From: Notospermus geniculatus
Taxonomy: Eukaryota; Nemertea; Pilidiophora; Heteronemertea; Lineidae
Direction: 5' to 3'
Assembly (NCBI GenBank): GCA_002633025.1
Contig: NMRB01000050.1
Coordinates: 338,698-402,697 of the forward strand
Length of the DNA: 64,000 nt
The notes under the pieces are model-generated. The model did no database searches. It was not told the origin of the DNA and saw only the letters and a program-made list of their open reading frames with translations. Shown here piece by piece: positions 23,517-35,163 of the stretch. The translations under genes were made by a program, and so were the position numbers. Within the stretch, counting starts at the first letter, position 1; each line of letters begins with the position of its first letter.

Positions 23517-23802
23517 AGCCCCACTGTATTGAATTTTATGATATTTTCAAAATGTTCGGAGAGTGAACATAGAGGTCTCATACATGTAGCTCGTGAAGGT
23601 CCCCAAAATGCTTGCATGATACATACTTCAGAGAATTTAAATGGCCTTGTTTTCAGCACACATTGAAAAAAACTGCAGGGAGAGCTCCAATGCATTATTC
23701 AGATAGAGCACATTTTACACTACACTGACGTCGTGACGTCGCGCACTGCCGTCGAGAATCGCGGTGATGATTCATGTTTTTCAAATTCAATACAGTGGGG
23801 CT
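23517..23802. mobile_element. MITE with TTAA target duplication, 286 bp
   Basis: The ends AGCCCCACTGTATTGAAT and its reverse complement are flanked on both sides by TTAA (23513-23516 and 23803-23806). The inner arms include a short attttcaaa / tttttcaaat match. TTAA duplication fits piggyBac-like or related elements. The AGCCC tip is shared with 25840, 37122, 46676 and 54584. Confidence 0.8.
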
Positions 23803-24079
23803 TTAAGGTGAATTGCTTGTTACAGTCCAGTAGCAAAACAGATGTTTTTGTACACGCTTCATTTCGGATACCTTTTTGTCAGAATAGTTGTAACATGTTT
23901 CTCTATTTTTACGAGTCGGCTCTCTCAGGAATTCCACTCTCGCTCGCCGACAGGTAACTTAAAAAAGTTGAAGAAAGATATGATTGGTGAGATTGGCGTG
24001 GAAAACTTGGGATAATTGAGATGCCTAGTCAATCAGGGGTCACTTGATACACAAATTGTGAAGAGATACTTATCATAGC

Positions 24080-24515
24080 CAGTGTTCTCCAACTCCTATA
24101 GCACGGGTACACACCACCACACCAAATTTTCTTGCCGCCAACCTAAACGCTGGAACAGACCTTCCCTGCCACACCAAAAAAATCTGCCGCCACACCAAAA
24201 ATCTCCCTCCACAGCTGACAAAAGTAAACTTAACTCCCCAGTTCATGAGTTACGCTCTGTCTGAAAGCAACCATACAGCGGGAACTGCATGCATACAACA
24301 TTCTCGAAGATTGGCACGATGCTGCCACTGAGATCGTCGGGATTCGGCGGTTTTCTGGCCGTATGAACATGATTTCTGGCAAAATTGGACTGTGTTTTTT
24401 GTTCGCCAGAACGCATGAAATCGCATCTTAGCCCAACTTACACCAAAATTTTTCTGGGGGGCTGCTGGAGCCCGAATACCGCCACACCAAACGTCAGAGA
24501 AGTTGGAGAACACTG
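24080..24515. mobile_element. hAT-type non-autonomous element, 436 bp
   Basis: The ends CAGTGTTCTCCAACTCC and GGAGAACACTG are inverted. CATAGC is repeated on both sides (24074-24079 and 24516-24521). CAGTG tips are characteristic of hAT elements, whose duplication is usually 8 bp; here 6 bp remain identical. The interior repeats gccgccacaccaaaa at least four times. Confidence 0.85.
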
Positions 24516-24788
24516 CATAGCCTACCCAAGAAAGCTTTTCTGTGGGACCACAGTCAGTCTCATCGCTTTTGCATTCATCTAAGTGCAGATTGTTGGCGTA
24601 CTGGCCAACATTTGTGACCCGTCATGCCTGTGACAACAAGATGACACCAGAGAACAATTTGCAGAAATGGACAGTGCTGAAATCAACAAACTGTTTGTTC
24701 ACCTTGAGTCTTCTTCTGTGCGCAATCCAATCCAATCGTGATGTTATTGGTCATATATTGTGACGGAGAGCATCAGAGTTACATCATA

Positions 24789-25067
24789 CAGTTCGCAGCG
24801 CAATTGACCTATCGTTCTGCATATGTCACGCGGAAGGTACGCTTCAATTCATTAGTGTTTGGTATGAGTATGTCATACATGTACATGTACATCTCTTCCG
24901 TGTGACCGCCACGCACCACATGCGAATGACGTTACGTCTTCACTGCGTGCCTTCCAAGGTGTGGTGCGACAGCCGCGAAAGATGAGGACGGTATGCGCAT
25001 GATGCATGTGGTACGCAGATGGTAAGTGTACGCAGTGCGGAAGGTAGGTCAATTGTGCAGAGTACTG
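24789..25067. mobile_element. TA-flanked GC-rich MITE family, copy A (279 bp)
   Basis: The ends CAGTTCGCAGCGCAATTGAC and its counterpart ending ...gtgcagagtactg are inverted over about 27 bp. TA flanks both sides (24787-24788 and 25068-25069). The interior is unusually GC- and CpG-rich, with words such as gaatgacgttacgtcttcac and gcatgtggtacgc. Copies B (27302) and C (36616) share it end to end. A different MITE starts three bases after its right end. Confidence 0.85.
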
Positions 25068-25070
25068 TAA

Positions 25071-25210
25071 AGTGGCCCATACACGCACAATATTATTGCA
25101 CAATATGAGGATCAATATTATTGCCAGTCTTTCTTCCACCCATCATGCCAGAAGCACTGCCCCATTTGGGCCCCATATTGTGCAATAATATTGATCGTGT
25201 ATGGGCCGCT
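25071..25210. mobile_element. MITE 'AGTGGCCCATAC', copy 1, TAA duplication
   Basis: The terminal inverted repeats AGTGGCCCATACACG and CGTGTATGGGCCGCT extend inward through ttgcacaatat. TAA is present on both sides (25068-25070 and 25211-25213). The left TAA overlaps the right TA of the neighbouring element, so insertion occurred at that element's border. The second copy is at 39355-39510. Confidence 0.9.
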
Positions 25211-25309
25211 TAATAAGTCAAGAGAACTTCCAGAGAAAGTCAGTCTCATCCTGATTGCTCCTTCGGAAGAAAAGTGACAATCATGGTGCCTACAATGCCG
25301 GTAAATTGT

Positions 25310-25525
25310 AAATGAGAAAATCTTAACTTTTCTATCTAACTGGGATGTTCTGAGCACTGGACAGCATGATGCAGTCGCATCGAGGACCTTCTGTTGCATG
25401 ATCATCCCGTCTCGGAAAAATTCATGAGTTTGTCTAACGTCATGGTAATACGGTCGATCCTGCAATAATATCCCCGCAAGCCTCACATCGTCTGTTGGAA
25501 TACTTTTTCCTTCACTCGAAATCAA
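25310..25525 (-). other. Coding-like segment on the minus strand, status unclear
   Basis: A minus-strand frame from about 25517 reads a protein-like stretch with words such as SIPTDDVRLAGILL, PYYHDVRQTHEFFRDG and QQKVLDATASCC before drifting into the MITE at 25071-25210. Acceptor-like sequences precede it, but the nearest good one would create an in-frame stop, and no consensus donor closes it. It could be a real exon with a weak site or a decayed one. I do not recognise a family. Confidence 0.25.
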
Positions 25526-25839
25526 TCATTTCTGCATTTAGATAGAATTTTGATGTCGGGGCACGGAGATACGACACTCTTTAATGGACTGCTTGAACAG
25601 TAAAGTCTGATTGAATCTGAAGAAGAATGATATAAAGTTTTGGCTATACAAATTGTTAAAGATGGGGATTAGATGTCGCAATCTGAAATTCACTTTCTGA
25701 AGCTCCAATTTAGAGTGGCTTACGTTTATCGCTAAATCAATGGCCCATTTGTAGGTTTGTTGGTGGATGGATGTCCAGCGTTGTGTTATTTATCAGAGGC
25801 GTGTGCCCTGTCTTCATGTCTTAAATGTACTATAAAAGT

Positions 25840-26168
25840 AGCCCTTTTTACATGGAGTTGGTTCGAGGTCAGTTCACTTGCTTTTTGACCGTAAGGCATG
25901 CAACTTATTAGGGCTCGTTTCCACCAGCATATGGCGCCAGCGTTTGAATCACTTCTTGAGTCCATTGACTGTTTCAACCACACTTTCACGTCAGCATTGA
26001 ACTATACAGTGGAAACAGTCAATGGACTCAATCAACATAAAAGTGATTCGAACACCAACGCTACCACCGGCGCCATATGCTGGTGGAACTGAGCCCTTAT
26101 CCTTCTCTTATACAAAATGTAAATGAACTGCCTCGAACCAGATCAAACCAACTCCGTGTAAAAGGGCT
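25840..26168. mobile_element. Outer MITE interrupted by another MITE
   Basis: The left arm agccctttttacatggagtt and the right arm ending aactccgtgtaaaagggct are inverted and continue through ggttcgagg-cagttca on both sides. The element at 25911-26096 lies inside the loop with its own TTA duplication, so the outer element is older. The AGCCCTTTTTACA tip matches the copy at 46676. Confidence 0.8.
25911..26096. mobile_element. Nested MITE, 186 bp, TTA duplication
   Basis: GGGCTCGTTTCCACCAGCAT and its reverse complement (..ctggtggaactgagccc) are the ends. The stem continues with atggcgccagcgtttgaatc, with an insertion in one arm, and an inner pair ccattgactgttt / aaacagtcaatgg. TTA is found on both sides (25908-25910 and 26097-26099). 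Confidence 0.9.
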
Positions 26169-26169
26169 T

Positions 26170-27300
26170 GCACATTATGTCAGTCAACTGGTCATCAGGT
26201 TGGCTATATGATTGGAATAATGTGAAACTTTCTCATGAGGTATCGAATAATTCGAAAGAATTAAAATTCCCTGTAAAACTGGTCTGTGGGTCACTACCGT
26301 CAGTTGAGATACTTAGCCAGCATCAGGCTGTTTATTTCAAGGTTAAGGTAAGTTGTATAAAAAATGAGGTGAAGGGAAGCAATATGATTCAGAGCCTCCA
26401 TCTGCCCAAAGCAGCTGATCTTGAGAGTGATGGGGGTCGCACCAGCTGAGGAATAGGTAGTTACTGAGGAAGTAAACACTTCCTGTAAAATGGCATGATA
26501 CTGTAATTAAACACTACAAGGAAGAAATAAAATTGTTCGTACTTGAACTTAGTCTTACAGAAGTACTATACCGGTAGTTAAACTTAGTATTATATTACAG
26601 AGGAAAATATCAGAAAAGTCAGGAAGGTGCAGGCGGAGCAGCTTAACTTCTTTCTTGCATTACGGAAGAAAATATCAGAAACAAGTCACAAAAATGGAAA
26701 AGGCATTGTTCGTCATGAAAATGTGATGTCGCGTGAAGAACCTCTTAGCAGCTGCTGCTGAACACATTATCTGTATAGCCGAAGGTCACGATGTCACTCC
26801 AAAATCAAAAAAGGGCCTATTGTTATTATATGACAGTGGTCCCCAAGGAAATGACATCGGGTGCAAATCATGGAATTTTACCAATCAGCTAGATCAGCTA
26901 TGAAAAGTTTGAGGCAAACCGCTCCTCATCAGACAGGTTTCCAGAATACAATAGTATTTAGGCCTTGTCTTGAGTAATTGAAGTGACAGGCTGATATGGT
27001 TGTTTGGATTGATCTCTAAGTCTTGTTGTCGAGATCAGTATATGGGTGATAAGTCAATGTTGATCGAGATAGAACTAATCATACTAGTGCCAGCATCCCG
27101 AAGTACAGAGACTATTGTCTGTCTTTTACCATTTGTTGTCTGATGTCTGAGTCCTGAAAGCGATAAGACAGGAATGGGAGGAACTGAAGTGAAAGGGATG
27201 AGGTTGTCCACGTTTTTGATAAGCCGGGTATGCAAAATATCACCAATGAGTTTGCAAAATATTACAGGTTGATTCAGGCTCAGCAAATGGATATACATGT
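26170..27300. other. No gene recognised
   Basis: An open frame from 26168 meets a GTAAGT at 26348, but the upstream boundary lies in the MITE end, so I do not call an exon. A short duplication of aggaaaatatcagaaa is seen near 26600 and 26665. Confidence 0.4.
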
Positions 27301-27301
27301 A

Positions 27302-27563
27302 CAGTACGTTGCACAATTGACCTACCTTATCCGCACACCTTCCGCGGATGTCACGCTGAGTTCACTGTGTACGGTACGGGTGTGTCACGCGTCTCTGTTG
27401 CGTGACGTCCGCGCACCTCGGGTGAATGACGTTGCGTCTTTGCTACGTGCCTTCCATGACACCGCGCGACGTCCGCGGAAGATACGCGGACGGTACGCGC
27501 ATGACGCTGCATGTGGTACGCGAATGGTGCGCGGCTCGGAAAGGAGGTCAGTTGTGCAGTGTC
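27302..27563. mobile_element. TA-flanked GC-rich MITE family, copy B
   Basis: The left end CAGTACGTTGCACAATTGAC follows TA. The body matches copies A and C throughout (acgtccgcg, gaatgacgtt, gcatgtggtacgcg). The right end diverges after gtcagttgtgcag, so the terminal ten or so bases and the TA are lost. Confidence 0.8.
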
Positions 27564-27605
27564 TTCCACTCTTCACATTCTTCATTGAAATTGGCGGAGT
27601 GACTC

Positions 27606-27663
27606 CCCCCCCCCCCCCAAAATGGTATTTTGNTCCCCCCCCCCCCCCAAAAATGGTATTTTG
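27606..27663. repeat. Duplicated C-tract with N
   Basis: Two runs of about 15 C, each followed by aaaatggtattttg, flank an N at 27633. This pattern suggests homopolymer sequencing or assembly trouble rather than biology. Confidence 0.7.
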
Positions 27664-28479
27664 TTGATTTTCATTGGATATTCATGTGCGAGTCCAGAAA
27701 AATCCAGAAGTGTCTGATCCTTTTGAAAATACTGGTGAACCCTGTATGATTGCCATGGTTGATTTTCATTTTCTTTGTTCCAGATTGAAGTACTGTAGGC
27801 CCGCCATCCACGGCCAGCAGGCCTACAGTCTTCTTTGTTTCATGAAGTGCTCCCACTGGTCGTTGCAATTGGCTCCATTTATTCAGACTGCCACATGCCA
27901 GGATGTTCCTGGCCTGAATTATCTGATCTGTGACAATCTTATCTCAATGTTGTTGGTCTTGCAGTTTCAAAACCTTCCAAACATAGGTTTTCCTACCTGT
28001 AGGATGTAGGATGAATGGCCCAACCAATCAAATTGCCAAGGTCACATATACAGTACCTTCAAAAATTACATGTACCTAAAAATAAAAAAATACTTGTTGT
28101 CAGCATACCATTCGGGTTGCTTCTTCAGAGACAGCACTATTGTGCAATCTGGAAGTTACGGCCTAGGCCTATGGTTGTGGTGCCATGGTTCAGCTCTCTC
28201 ACTGTACTGGTTTATACCCAGATTAGCACCTTGTCAGTCCATCTGCATTTCTGCTAATTTGCCTTAATCTGCGTCCATAGCGGTCCCCGCACTAAACAAT
28301 CAAATTGGGCTGTATATTTTTTGTTTGTTCAGAGGGTGTTTTTTCGCTGTCGGTCACTCTGTGCAAACAGTCTGACAGCCTGTTTTTGGTACAACTTGGA
28401 GACACTGAGGATCAGGAGAAAAAAACAAATTTGGAAAGTTACGAGGGAGTTGATAATCATACAGTTTGTGAACCTCTTT

Positions 28480-28535
28480 GACTCACGAGTGTGAAAAGAA
28501 GTTTGACTCGCGAGTGTGAAAAGAAGTTAAGAAGG
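28480..28535. repeat. Short direct repeat, about 26 bp x2
   Basis: gactcacgagtgtgaaaaga and gactcgcgagtgtgaaaaga follow one another. Confidence 0.7.
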
Positions 28536-28576
28536 GTATAATGCACTGAACAGAAGTGACAAGTGTTATTCAAATA

Positions 28577-28786
28577 TGTGACCCTCCGCTACAAAAATCA
28601 GTGCTAAGTCAGGGAAAATGGCCCTTATAAACGTACTGACATGACACCAGGAGATAAAGAAAGAAATAGAATCACTCAGACTTCACAATAGACAAAAAAT
28701 ACTGAAATTGACAGATAATTTGGTTCCAACTTGCCAACCTCACTCAGAGCGACTTATGACTGGTTTGGAGGTGGAGAGTCATAACT
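28577..28786. mobile_element. Repeat family 'TGTGACCC', copy 1
   Basis: It begins tgtgaccctccgctacaaaa and ends gagagtcataac. The order of words (aaaaatcagt, agaaaatag-like, tgaaattgaca, ttggt, tgccaa, gagcgac, tggttt) parallels 41143-41345. It is a degenerate inverted-end element. Confidence 0.55.
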
Positions 28787-28789
28787 TTC

Positions 28790-30225
28790 CACTGCCTTTA
28801 CTTCTACTTGGCCACAGATTTTGGTGTTTTGGTACGTTGTGCGGAGGATCAAGTGGACTCCACAAAATCCATGCTGTTTGAAGGTAATTTTGTTGGTGAA
28901 ATCTGATCAGAACTCAGCTGCTGATCACCAGTTTTGCCAGGACTCATCCTTTCTTCTCTTTTGTTTGTCAGTTACTGAACTTCTTCACTTGATACTTCAG
29001 GAGAGGATTCTTTGAAGAAAAGTTGTAGCAAAAGGCAGATGCTTTTGTAGCTTTTAGCCAGCGCCAGTCGGCATGGTTTTTTACAGTCAGTATTTTGCTA
29101 CAGAAAATACCAAACCTTTCCATCTAACTTCTTTGTCGCTTATTTTTGTTGGTAACCAATTCCTCATTCTCATGGCCCCGACCAGGCTCCTGCCAAGTTT
29201 TTCTGAACCAACTATAATTGAGAAGAGGAATGAGACCGCCAGCTGCGAGTTGTAAAGACTCACAAACTTCTGCGATTATTAGCCTCAGCGATGTGAGTGC
29301 AGGCTACACACCAGATGCAACGCTCACTGGCTACTGTAACTATCCCCAGGAAAAAACTGGAGAACACGTTGAATTCATCCGACCATATGTTCCTACTGCG
29401 GATTTGAACATTTCAATCCTTGTTTTGCCGTTTTGATCCTGATCTTACATTTTTGTTGGAATTTGCTTTTTGAGATTCTGACTGGACCAACGGTGTTGGC
29501 TGTGTCGAGTTGCAGGAATTTCCCTTTGTTGGATTTGTTTTTTCAGTTTCAATTCCAATCGGACAAATTGATTCGAAATTTGATGCTTCGGTTGGAATTT
29601 ATCAGATCGAACTGTTGTTATTCACAATGAACCAGAGAATTCTGCTGAACTTGTTCAAGTTGAAAAGTTCCAGGAACTAACCAGGTGTTTCGGTTCAAAA
29701 TTTAAGTTTTGTATATGTCGATATTTCAACAATTCAGGTAGTTATTTTCATGCTTTGGACTTGTTGAAGTGGTTTCAGTGATGTCAGAAGTTCAGGTATC
29801 CAAGCAATCTTCCGTTACGTTCTGGTCGTTTTATAATCGCTAAAATACCAACCTGTGCTGCGTAACGGGAAGAAATACTCTGCGTGGTTGTCGGATAAAT
29901 ATTGTGAAAGTGAGTGGGAGATTCATTGGACGAAGTTCGATCGTTATTTTCCCTGAATTTACCACAGCTTCTTTACCAAACATCCTGGACGTTTTATCAT
30001 TTCATAGCAGAGAACACTCATGATCAGAACGAAACTGTGATCAACAACATTCTGCCTTTCCCGCACTTTCTGGAGTTAAGCTGTGTGTACGCATATTTTT
30101 TTGATCGGGAATACACTTGTTGCTGTGTGGATTACGCATTGTTGGTCAGTTTGATTTGAAACTGATTTGTTTGAAGCACATGGCTTCATGGACAAAGCTG
30201 TAAAAAATCAGACTGCGGTAAGTAG
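28790..30225 (+). other. Possible exon-bearing stretch ending at a donor-like site
   Basis: This repeat-poor stretch ends with AGACTGCG|GTAAGTAG at about 30219, a good match to a splice donor. Frames inside are short and change repeatedly, so any exon here would be non-coding or small. No acceptor could be chosen. Confidence 0.2.
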
Positions 30226-30291
30226 ATTTTGCTCCTCTCTCTCTCTCACAATCCCTTACAAATGCCCCCCCCCCCAAAGTCAGTGGGGCCA

Positions 30292-30622
30292 AGAAGAGGT
30301 TCTTTGGATACCCTAACCCTAACATCCTTGAAGAATTTGTTAGTGGGACTGTTCAATCCAAGTTTGGATGCCCTAACTACATGTAAAAGCCTCTCCTTGA
30401 ATTGAAGAATTTGTGAGGGATTGTTCCAATCCAGGTTTGGATACCATAACCAAAACCATCTCCTTGACGAATTTGTGAGGGAATGTTCCAATCCAAGTTT
30501 GGATACCATAACCAAAACCCTCTCTTTGAAGAATTTGTGAGGGAATGTTCCGATCCAAGTTTGGATACCATAACCAAAACCCTCTCTTTGAAGAATTTGT
30601 GAGGGACTCATCCAATCCAAGT
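30292..30622. repeat. Minisatellite, 62-bp unit, about 5 copies
   Basis: Units of the type gaagaatttgtgagggaatg-ttccaatccaagtttggatac-cataaccaaaaccctctctt start near 30330 (degenerate), 30405, 30468, 30530 and 30592. The three central copies are nearly identical. The minus-strand frame of 166 codons across it is a repeat artefact. Confidence 0.9.
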
Positions 30623-31105
30623 TACCCACTTTATGTTCATTGCCACTGATTTTGCACACCATCTTTGGAAAAGTGGTGAACTGGCTGCTCCAGTCTTCAA
30701 AGTAATGTGCAAAATGTTTGTCAGACTGATCCACCATTTGCATCATATACTTGAAAGCTCTAATGGAGCACCACCTTTCACCTGATGGAGATAGTTACGA
30801 AGTCAGATGACCATAGGATGAAGCTGTTCTCTAGACATTCCAACATACCATGCCATCAAGTGTTTTGTTGACTTGTTTACCAATTGCGTCTGTGGCGGAA
30901 AAACTTATTGATGCTTCGTAATGTAAATGGCATGTAGATGAAACTTCTATCATGTCTGCGTGTGTGTAGGCCTAAATATGTAAAAAGGCTTGTGTTTGGT
31001 GACATTGGTGAATCATTGTGTGTATTACACTGGAGTATCCACTTTCAGCATCACTCAGCGGCTTCTGGTTTGGTGGAGATGATATCAGTATTTAAGGCAT
31101 TTCCT

Positions 31106-31404
31106 ACCGATTTTACATCTCGCACGATCGCAGCGCCGTGGTAGAATTTTCGAAGTCCACTTCCGTTTTACAACCTCACTACCAGGAGTACAAGCAAAAA
31201 TTTCCTGGATCAAGGTTGAATTGCGCCCATTGGTTCCCAATGCCGCCACCAGGGATCCATTCCCTGGTTAAGGGAACCAACACATGTTTTTCAACCTCAA
31301 TCTAGGAAATATTTGCCTTACTTCTGATAGTGAGGTTGAAAACGGAAGTGGGCCAAGTGAAATTCTACCAGGGGCGCTGCGATCTTGCGAGATGTGAAAT
31401 CGGT
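31106..31404. mobile_element. Foldback element, about 299 bp
   Basis: Left arm accgattttacatctcgcac...gcagcgcc-tggtagaatttt...ccacttccgttttacaacct; the right arm carries the reverse complement of each block and ends aaatcggt. The arms are about 120 bp with moderate divergence, and the loop holds aatggttcccaatgcc. No clear target duplication. Confidence 0.8.
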
Positions 31405-31409
31405 GTATA

Positions 31410-32711
31410 TGGGCTGTTGCATTTGTGTCCATTGATTCCAGCAGCAGTAGAGGGTTAATTTAACCTAAAGTTCTGGCAGGAAAGTACTGCACACTCCAGT
31501 TGTTGACAGATCCGTAAAGTTGTCGCAGCTTCTGGTAAAAGATCCTCTTTATCAACCTGGTGTGACCCACTTCCCAAACAAAGACCAGGCGGACTCTAAA
31601 AACAGCCGTGATTCAAGAATACCATGAAGGGATAGGCCTTATGCTTGACTTTTCTGGGTCATTGAGGATGCAGTTGGTTGTTTTTTCAAACAAAGACTTG
31701 AATGATTACTACCGGTTTCCAGCTTCTGTATGTTTTTTTTACCTAGATGCTGTCAATTTGCATTTGATCTTCGTTGGGATATTTTATGCATGGACATATT
31801 GTGCATGGACATGTGGCTTTATGCTGCATCATTGATGCCCTCACTTGTAGTTAGTGCCATTTCCTTGCTATATTAGGTTTTTTGTTTCAGCAAGATAGGC
31901 CTATGTCATCAATCTTTTTCTCTTCCGATAATACCTACACGTACGTGTACTCTGATGTCCAATGATCTGATGATTTTGGCCCTAGTTGTTGTTGGTGAAG
32001 TGGTTGTGGCCTCTGAGCTTGAGCTTGGTCAGTACTTGGTTAGGTCACCAAGAGCACATCATATGACAGTGCCTTCAGAAATGATGCTGAGAGGAGGCTG
32101 CAACATAATGTAACATGAAATTAATTGATGTCTTTATATACATTTCCTTTCTTGCTGATTCATTTTCTGTGGAGCAGTACTAACTACGTAGTCTTTGTTC
32201 CTCATTTGAAGGATCAGTTTGATACACTGTAAACATGCTTTTAGCTTCTCACCTGTGAAAGTGCGAAATGTCACCTTTCATTTAGACAGCTGAGGTATCA
32301 GGTCTGTACATATGCAAAAAAATTCTGTGCACCTCCTTGCAAACTTTGACACGTGGTGCCCCATGGCCATCCGGAAACCGAGCATAAACAATACAGCTCA
32401 GCTTCTACGAAATGCATATTTGTAACCTTTTGCCGGGTGTGTGTGTCCTGCGTTCTCTAGACTCTAGCCATTTTCCACCTCACCTAACATGGTAAGACAA
32501 GAGTTGGTACAAGTCGCACTTTTTTCTCAGACATGTCAGACTCTTATTGCAATCCAAGTCGGCCTCTTCCACGAAACTCCCACGCTCTAATCTTATTCGA
32601 AGGTAACGATGTCTTGAAATATTGTGTAGGTTGTTCTGTGTATGATTCTATGTCTACGAGCCGGGCAAATCTGCTTCCGGGTTCCTCTAAGTTTGTTTCT
32701 GATAGTGTAGT
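31410..32711. other. No gene recognised
   Basis: Repeat-poor sequence with short frames only. Some AGGCCTAT words are present. Confidence 0.4.
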
Positions 32712-33214
32712 ACTAGCATGTTACCCGTCCTACGGTTGTGTTGTCGGGAGGGTGTTTTTATTGGAGCACATGTATTTTGCAGAATTTTGTGGGATGAATA
32801 CAGCAAATAAGGTCCTATGCAGTAATCTCATTGCCACTTGGCATGCCAGCTGCATTTGTATACTTCTGTCAGTCTGAAGGAGTTCATCGTAGGTTGCCCA
32901 CTGCACTGTTTCTCTGATAAGAGGAGTCTGGATCTAGGCCATTCCACTGCCTTTGTAACAGGAACGGGGTCACACAGTCAGCAAGTCGAGACAATTGGGG
33001 GAATCCCTCCACAGTGTAAAAATAGAATTCCAGGTCACCAAAGGATTTTCCTGTCAAAACCATCTTGGAACCAATTTTTTCCCGGTTTTTATTTGCTATA
33101 AACACAGACTGATACCTGGCCTACACATCACATCACCATTCATGACTTGGATGATGCCCAATCTCCAGAAGGAGTGTAACAAATCTGCACCGTCTTCCCT
33201 CTTATTGTATAGAT
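32712..33214 (-). repeat. Inverted-duplicated segment, copy 2
   Basis: This is the reverse complement of 13994-14493 with few differences, for example one substitution in acttgct(c/g)actgtgtg and a 2-nt indel near 32815. The intervening 18.2 kb is therefore bracketed by about 500-bp inverted repeats. Confidence 0.85.
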
Positions 33215-33471
33215 GTATACAATATGATTTATTGAAATTAAAATAGAAAGTACTGGAGTCCAGGGCCGAAGCAGAGCATTATTGGCCCTGGAAGTGGGCT
33301 CTCACTTTTACTTTCTTAGTACCGCTATCTTACTCCAATCACATTTGATTGGCCGTTCAACTCAACAAGTGAAAGTAACGTGACGTCGTGGTACTACGTT
33401 GGACAAGTTGATTTTTTGATACAGTCCATCAACTTCATAGTTTATCCTGGTTTCTGTGGGATTACAGTGAG

Positions 33472-33709
33472 CAGTGTTCTTGCCAGAACTTTTTCCAAAC
33501 AGGGTGGGATGACTGCATTTTCCTATGATTTTAAGTCAGCCCTATATATTTTCAAACACTGGGGTGGGAGTGAAATTCAAACAGGGTGATGTAATATGCA
33601 TTGCAAGTTGCATTTTTCAAACAGGGTGGTAAATTAAAACAGGGTGGTAAAATGACCTCTGAATTTTGAACAGGGTGGTGCCACCCTGTTAGACCTGGCT
33701 AGAACACTG
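33472..33709. mobile_element. hAT-type MITE, 238 bp
   Basis: The ends CAGTGTTCTTGCCAGAACT and the right end ...cctggctagaacactg are inverted. The interior contains five or more copies of aacagggtgg. The target duplication is not clean. The flanking ctcacttttactttc / gaaagtgggctcttactttc words form a further loose repeat. Confidence 0.75.
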
Positions 33710-33719
33710 TTGAGTGAAA

Positions 33720-35160
33720 GTGGGCTCTTACTTTCATGCCGGTCATGGCATCCTGTGAGTGCATGGTTCTCAGCACTTCCTTCCTAGGTGCATTGACTAA
33801 GAGAGTGAGCACAGCGACCTCTAATTAGGCCCTCCTCAAGATGAACAGAGTCCATTGGAGTTGAGAGGCAAGTTCAAAAGGGCTTTTCAAAAAACAATAT
33901 ACGATGGCCGTGGATCTGACCGAGCCATTTCAAAAAGTTGCTCTCGGACAGAAGTTGCCGTGGGCAGGTGGGAATCACTGTGGATCTTGCACCCTCACTC
34001 TTACAGCAATCTGAAGGTGGGCAATTCTCCAGTAGAGAATGGATATTACAAAATCAAATTTTTATTTTCATCTTTGATATTACAACTCGTTCAGATCAGC
34101 AAAAAATCTAGGAGATTCAGGCAGCACTGGTGAAAATTATAATGTGAAGTGTTTTCAGTTATAAGGCAAGATAAATTTATGAAAATTAAAATTCATGTTT
34201 TTTGCACAGAATGTCCTGACATGACCTTGTTTTGGTACCCTTCTTTAGCCTGTCATAGGTCAGATTACATCCATGAAAACCATGGTGTTTTGGTTGGTTT
34301 CACATCTGCAAGGCCTGATTGAGGAACAATGGACAAATACAACACAATACAGTTGGGATGAATATGACTTCGAAGCCTTCTTTTCGGAAGAAGCTTTTTG
34401 TAATTCCGTTACTGTAATTCCGTTACCACGAACTGTCTTTAGAAATGTTAATATCNATCCGTCGTATTTGCCAGATAAGGGTGGGAGCAAAAAATATGAC
34501 TAAATTTTGCTCTGATTTGTAATTCCGTTACCGGAGAATTGCCCAGGTACTGCCTGACTGCTGTTTCTAGCCGAAGTACAGTTATTATGGTTGCAACTTG
34601 GAAACATGTTTTGAACCAAAATTGAAAGGTGAGTTGTTTTTCAGATTTGACCTATACCCTAGAGACTTTATAGCAGGTTGTCAAATTAACTCATCCATTG
34701 TTCGTGTCACGCCCGGATAGTTTTATGTAACTTTTAATGCTGGAGGCAATCTTTTTATAATCATTTGGCAAATTAGAGCATTCACCCTGTTGTGAAGTGA
34801 GTTGTTGTGGAAAAAAGTCAGTGGGAGAGTTGAAAATCAAGTACGTGTTGGGGACTCTGTGGTGTCTCCTTTCCCCATGGTCCTGGATCCCCGAGATCCC
34901 CATCCTCCCACAGCAGGGATTTTTACATCCACTCCTGTGCGAGTGTACGAAGAGGAGCAAGACCAAAGCCCTGTTGTGAATATTACTTCGCAACGCAACG
35001 CATCCTTTTACGTCACGCATTGTCTGACGTCATCATTATTTCAGCGTAATGTCATCAGCCCGTCTCCTTTCTTACGGTCACTGCGTTACGTCACGATTTG
35101 ATCTTTCATGTTTGAGCCGTATGTCTTCAGTCATGTTAGTCGAAGCATCTATCGCCTGTC
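33720..35160. other. No gene recognised
   Basis: An N lies at 34456. A phrase catcctcccacagcag near 34905 resembles one near 42190, possibly a degraded repeat. Open frames at 34691-35101 lack splice sites. Confidence 0.4.
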
Positions 35161-35163
35161 TTT

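Noticed and set aside
30246-30746. 166-codon minus-strand frame with repeated peptide SLTNSSKRGFWLWYPNLDW
   Set aside because: It is produced entirely by the 62-bp minisatellite; there is no start or splice support and the period is not a multiple of three.
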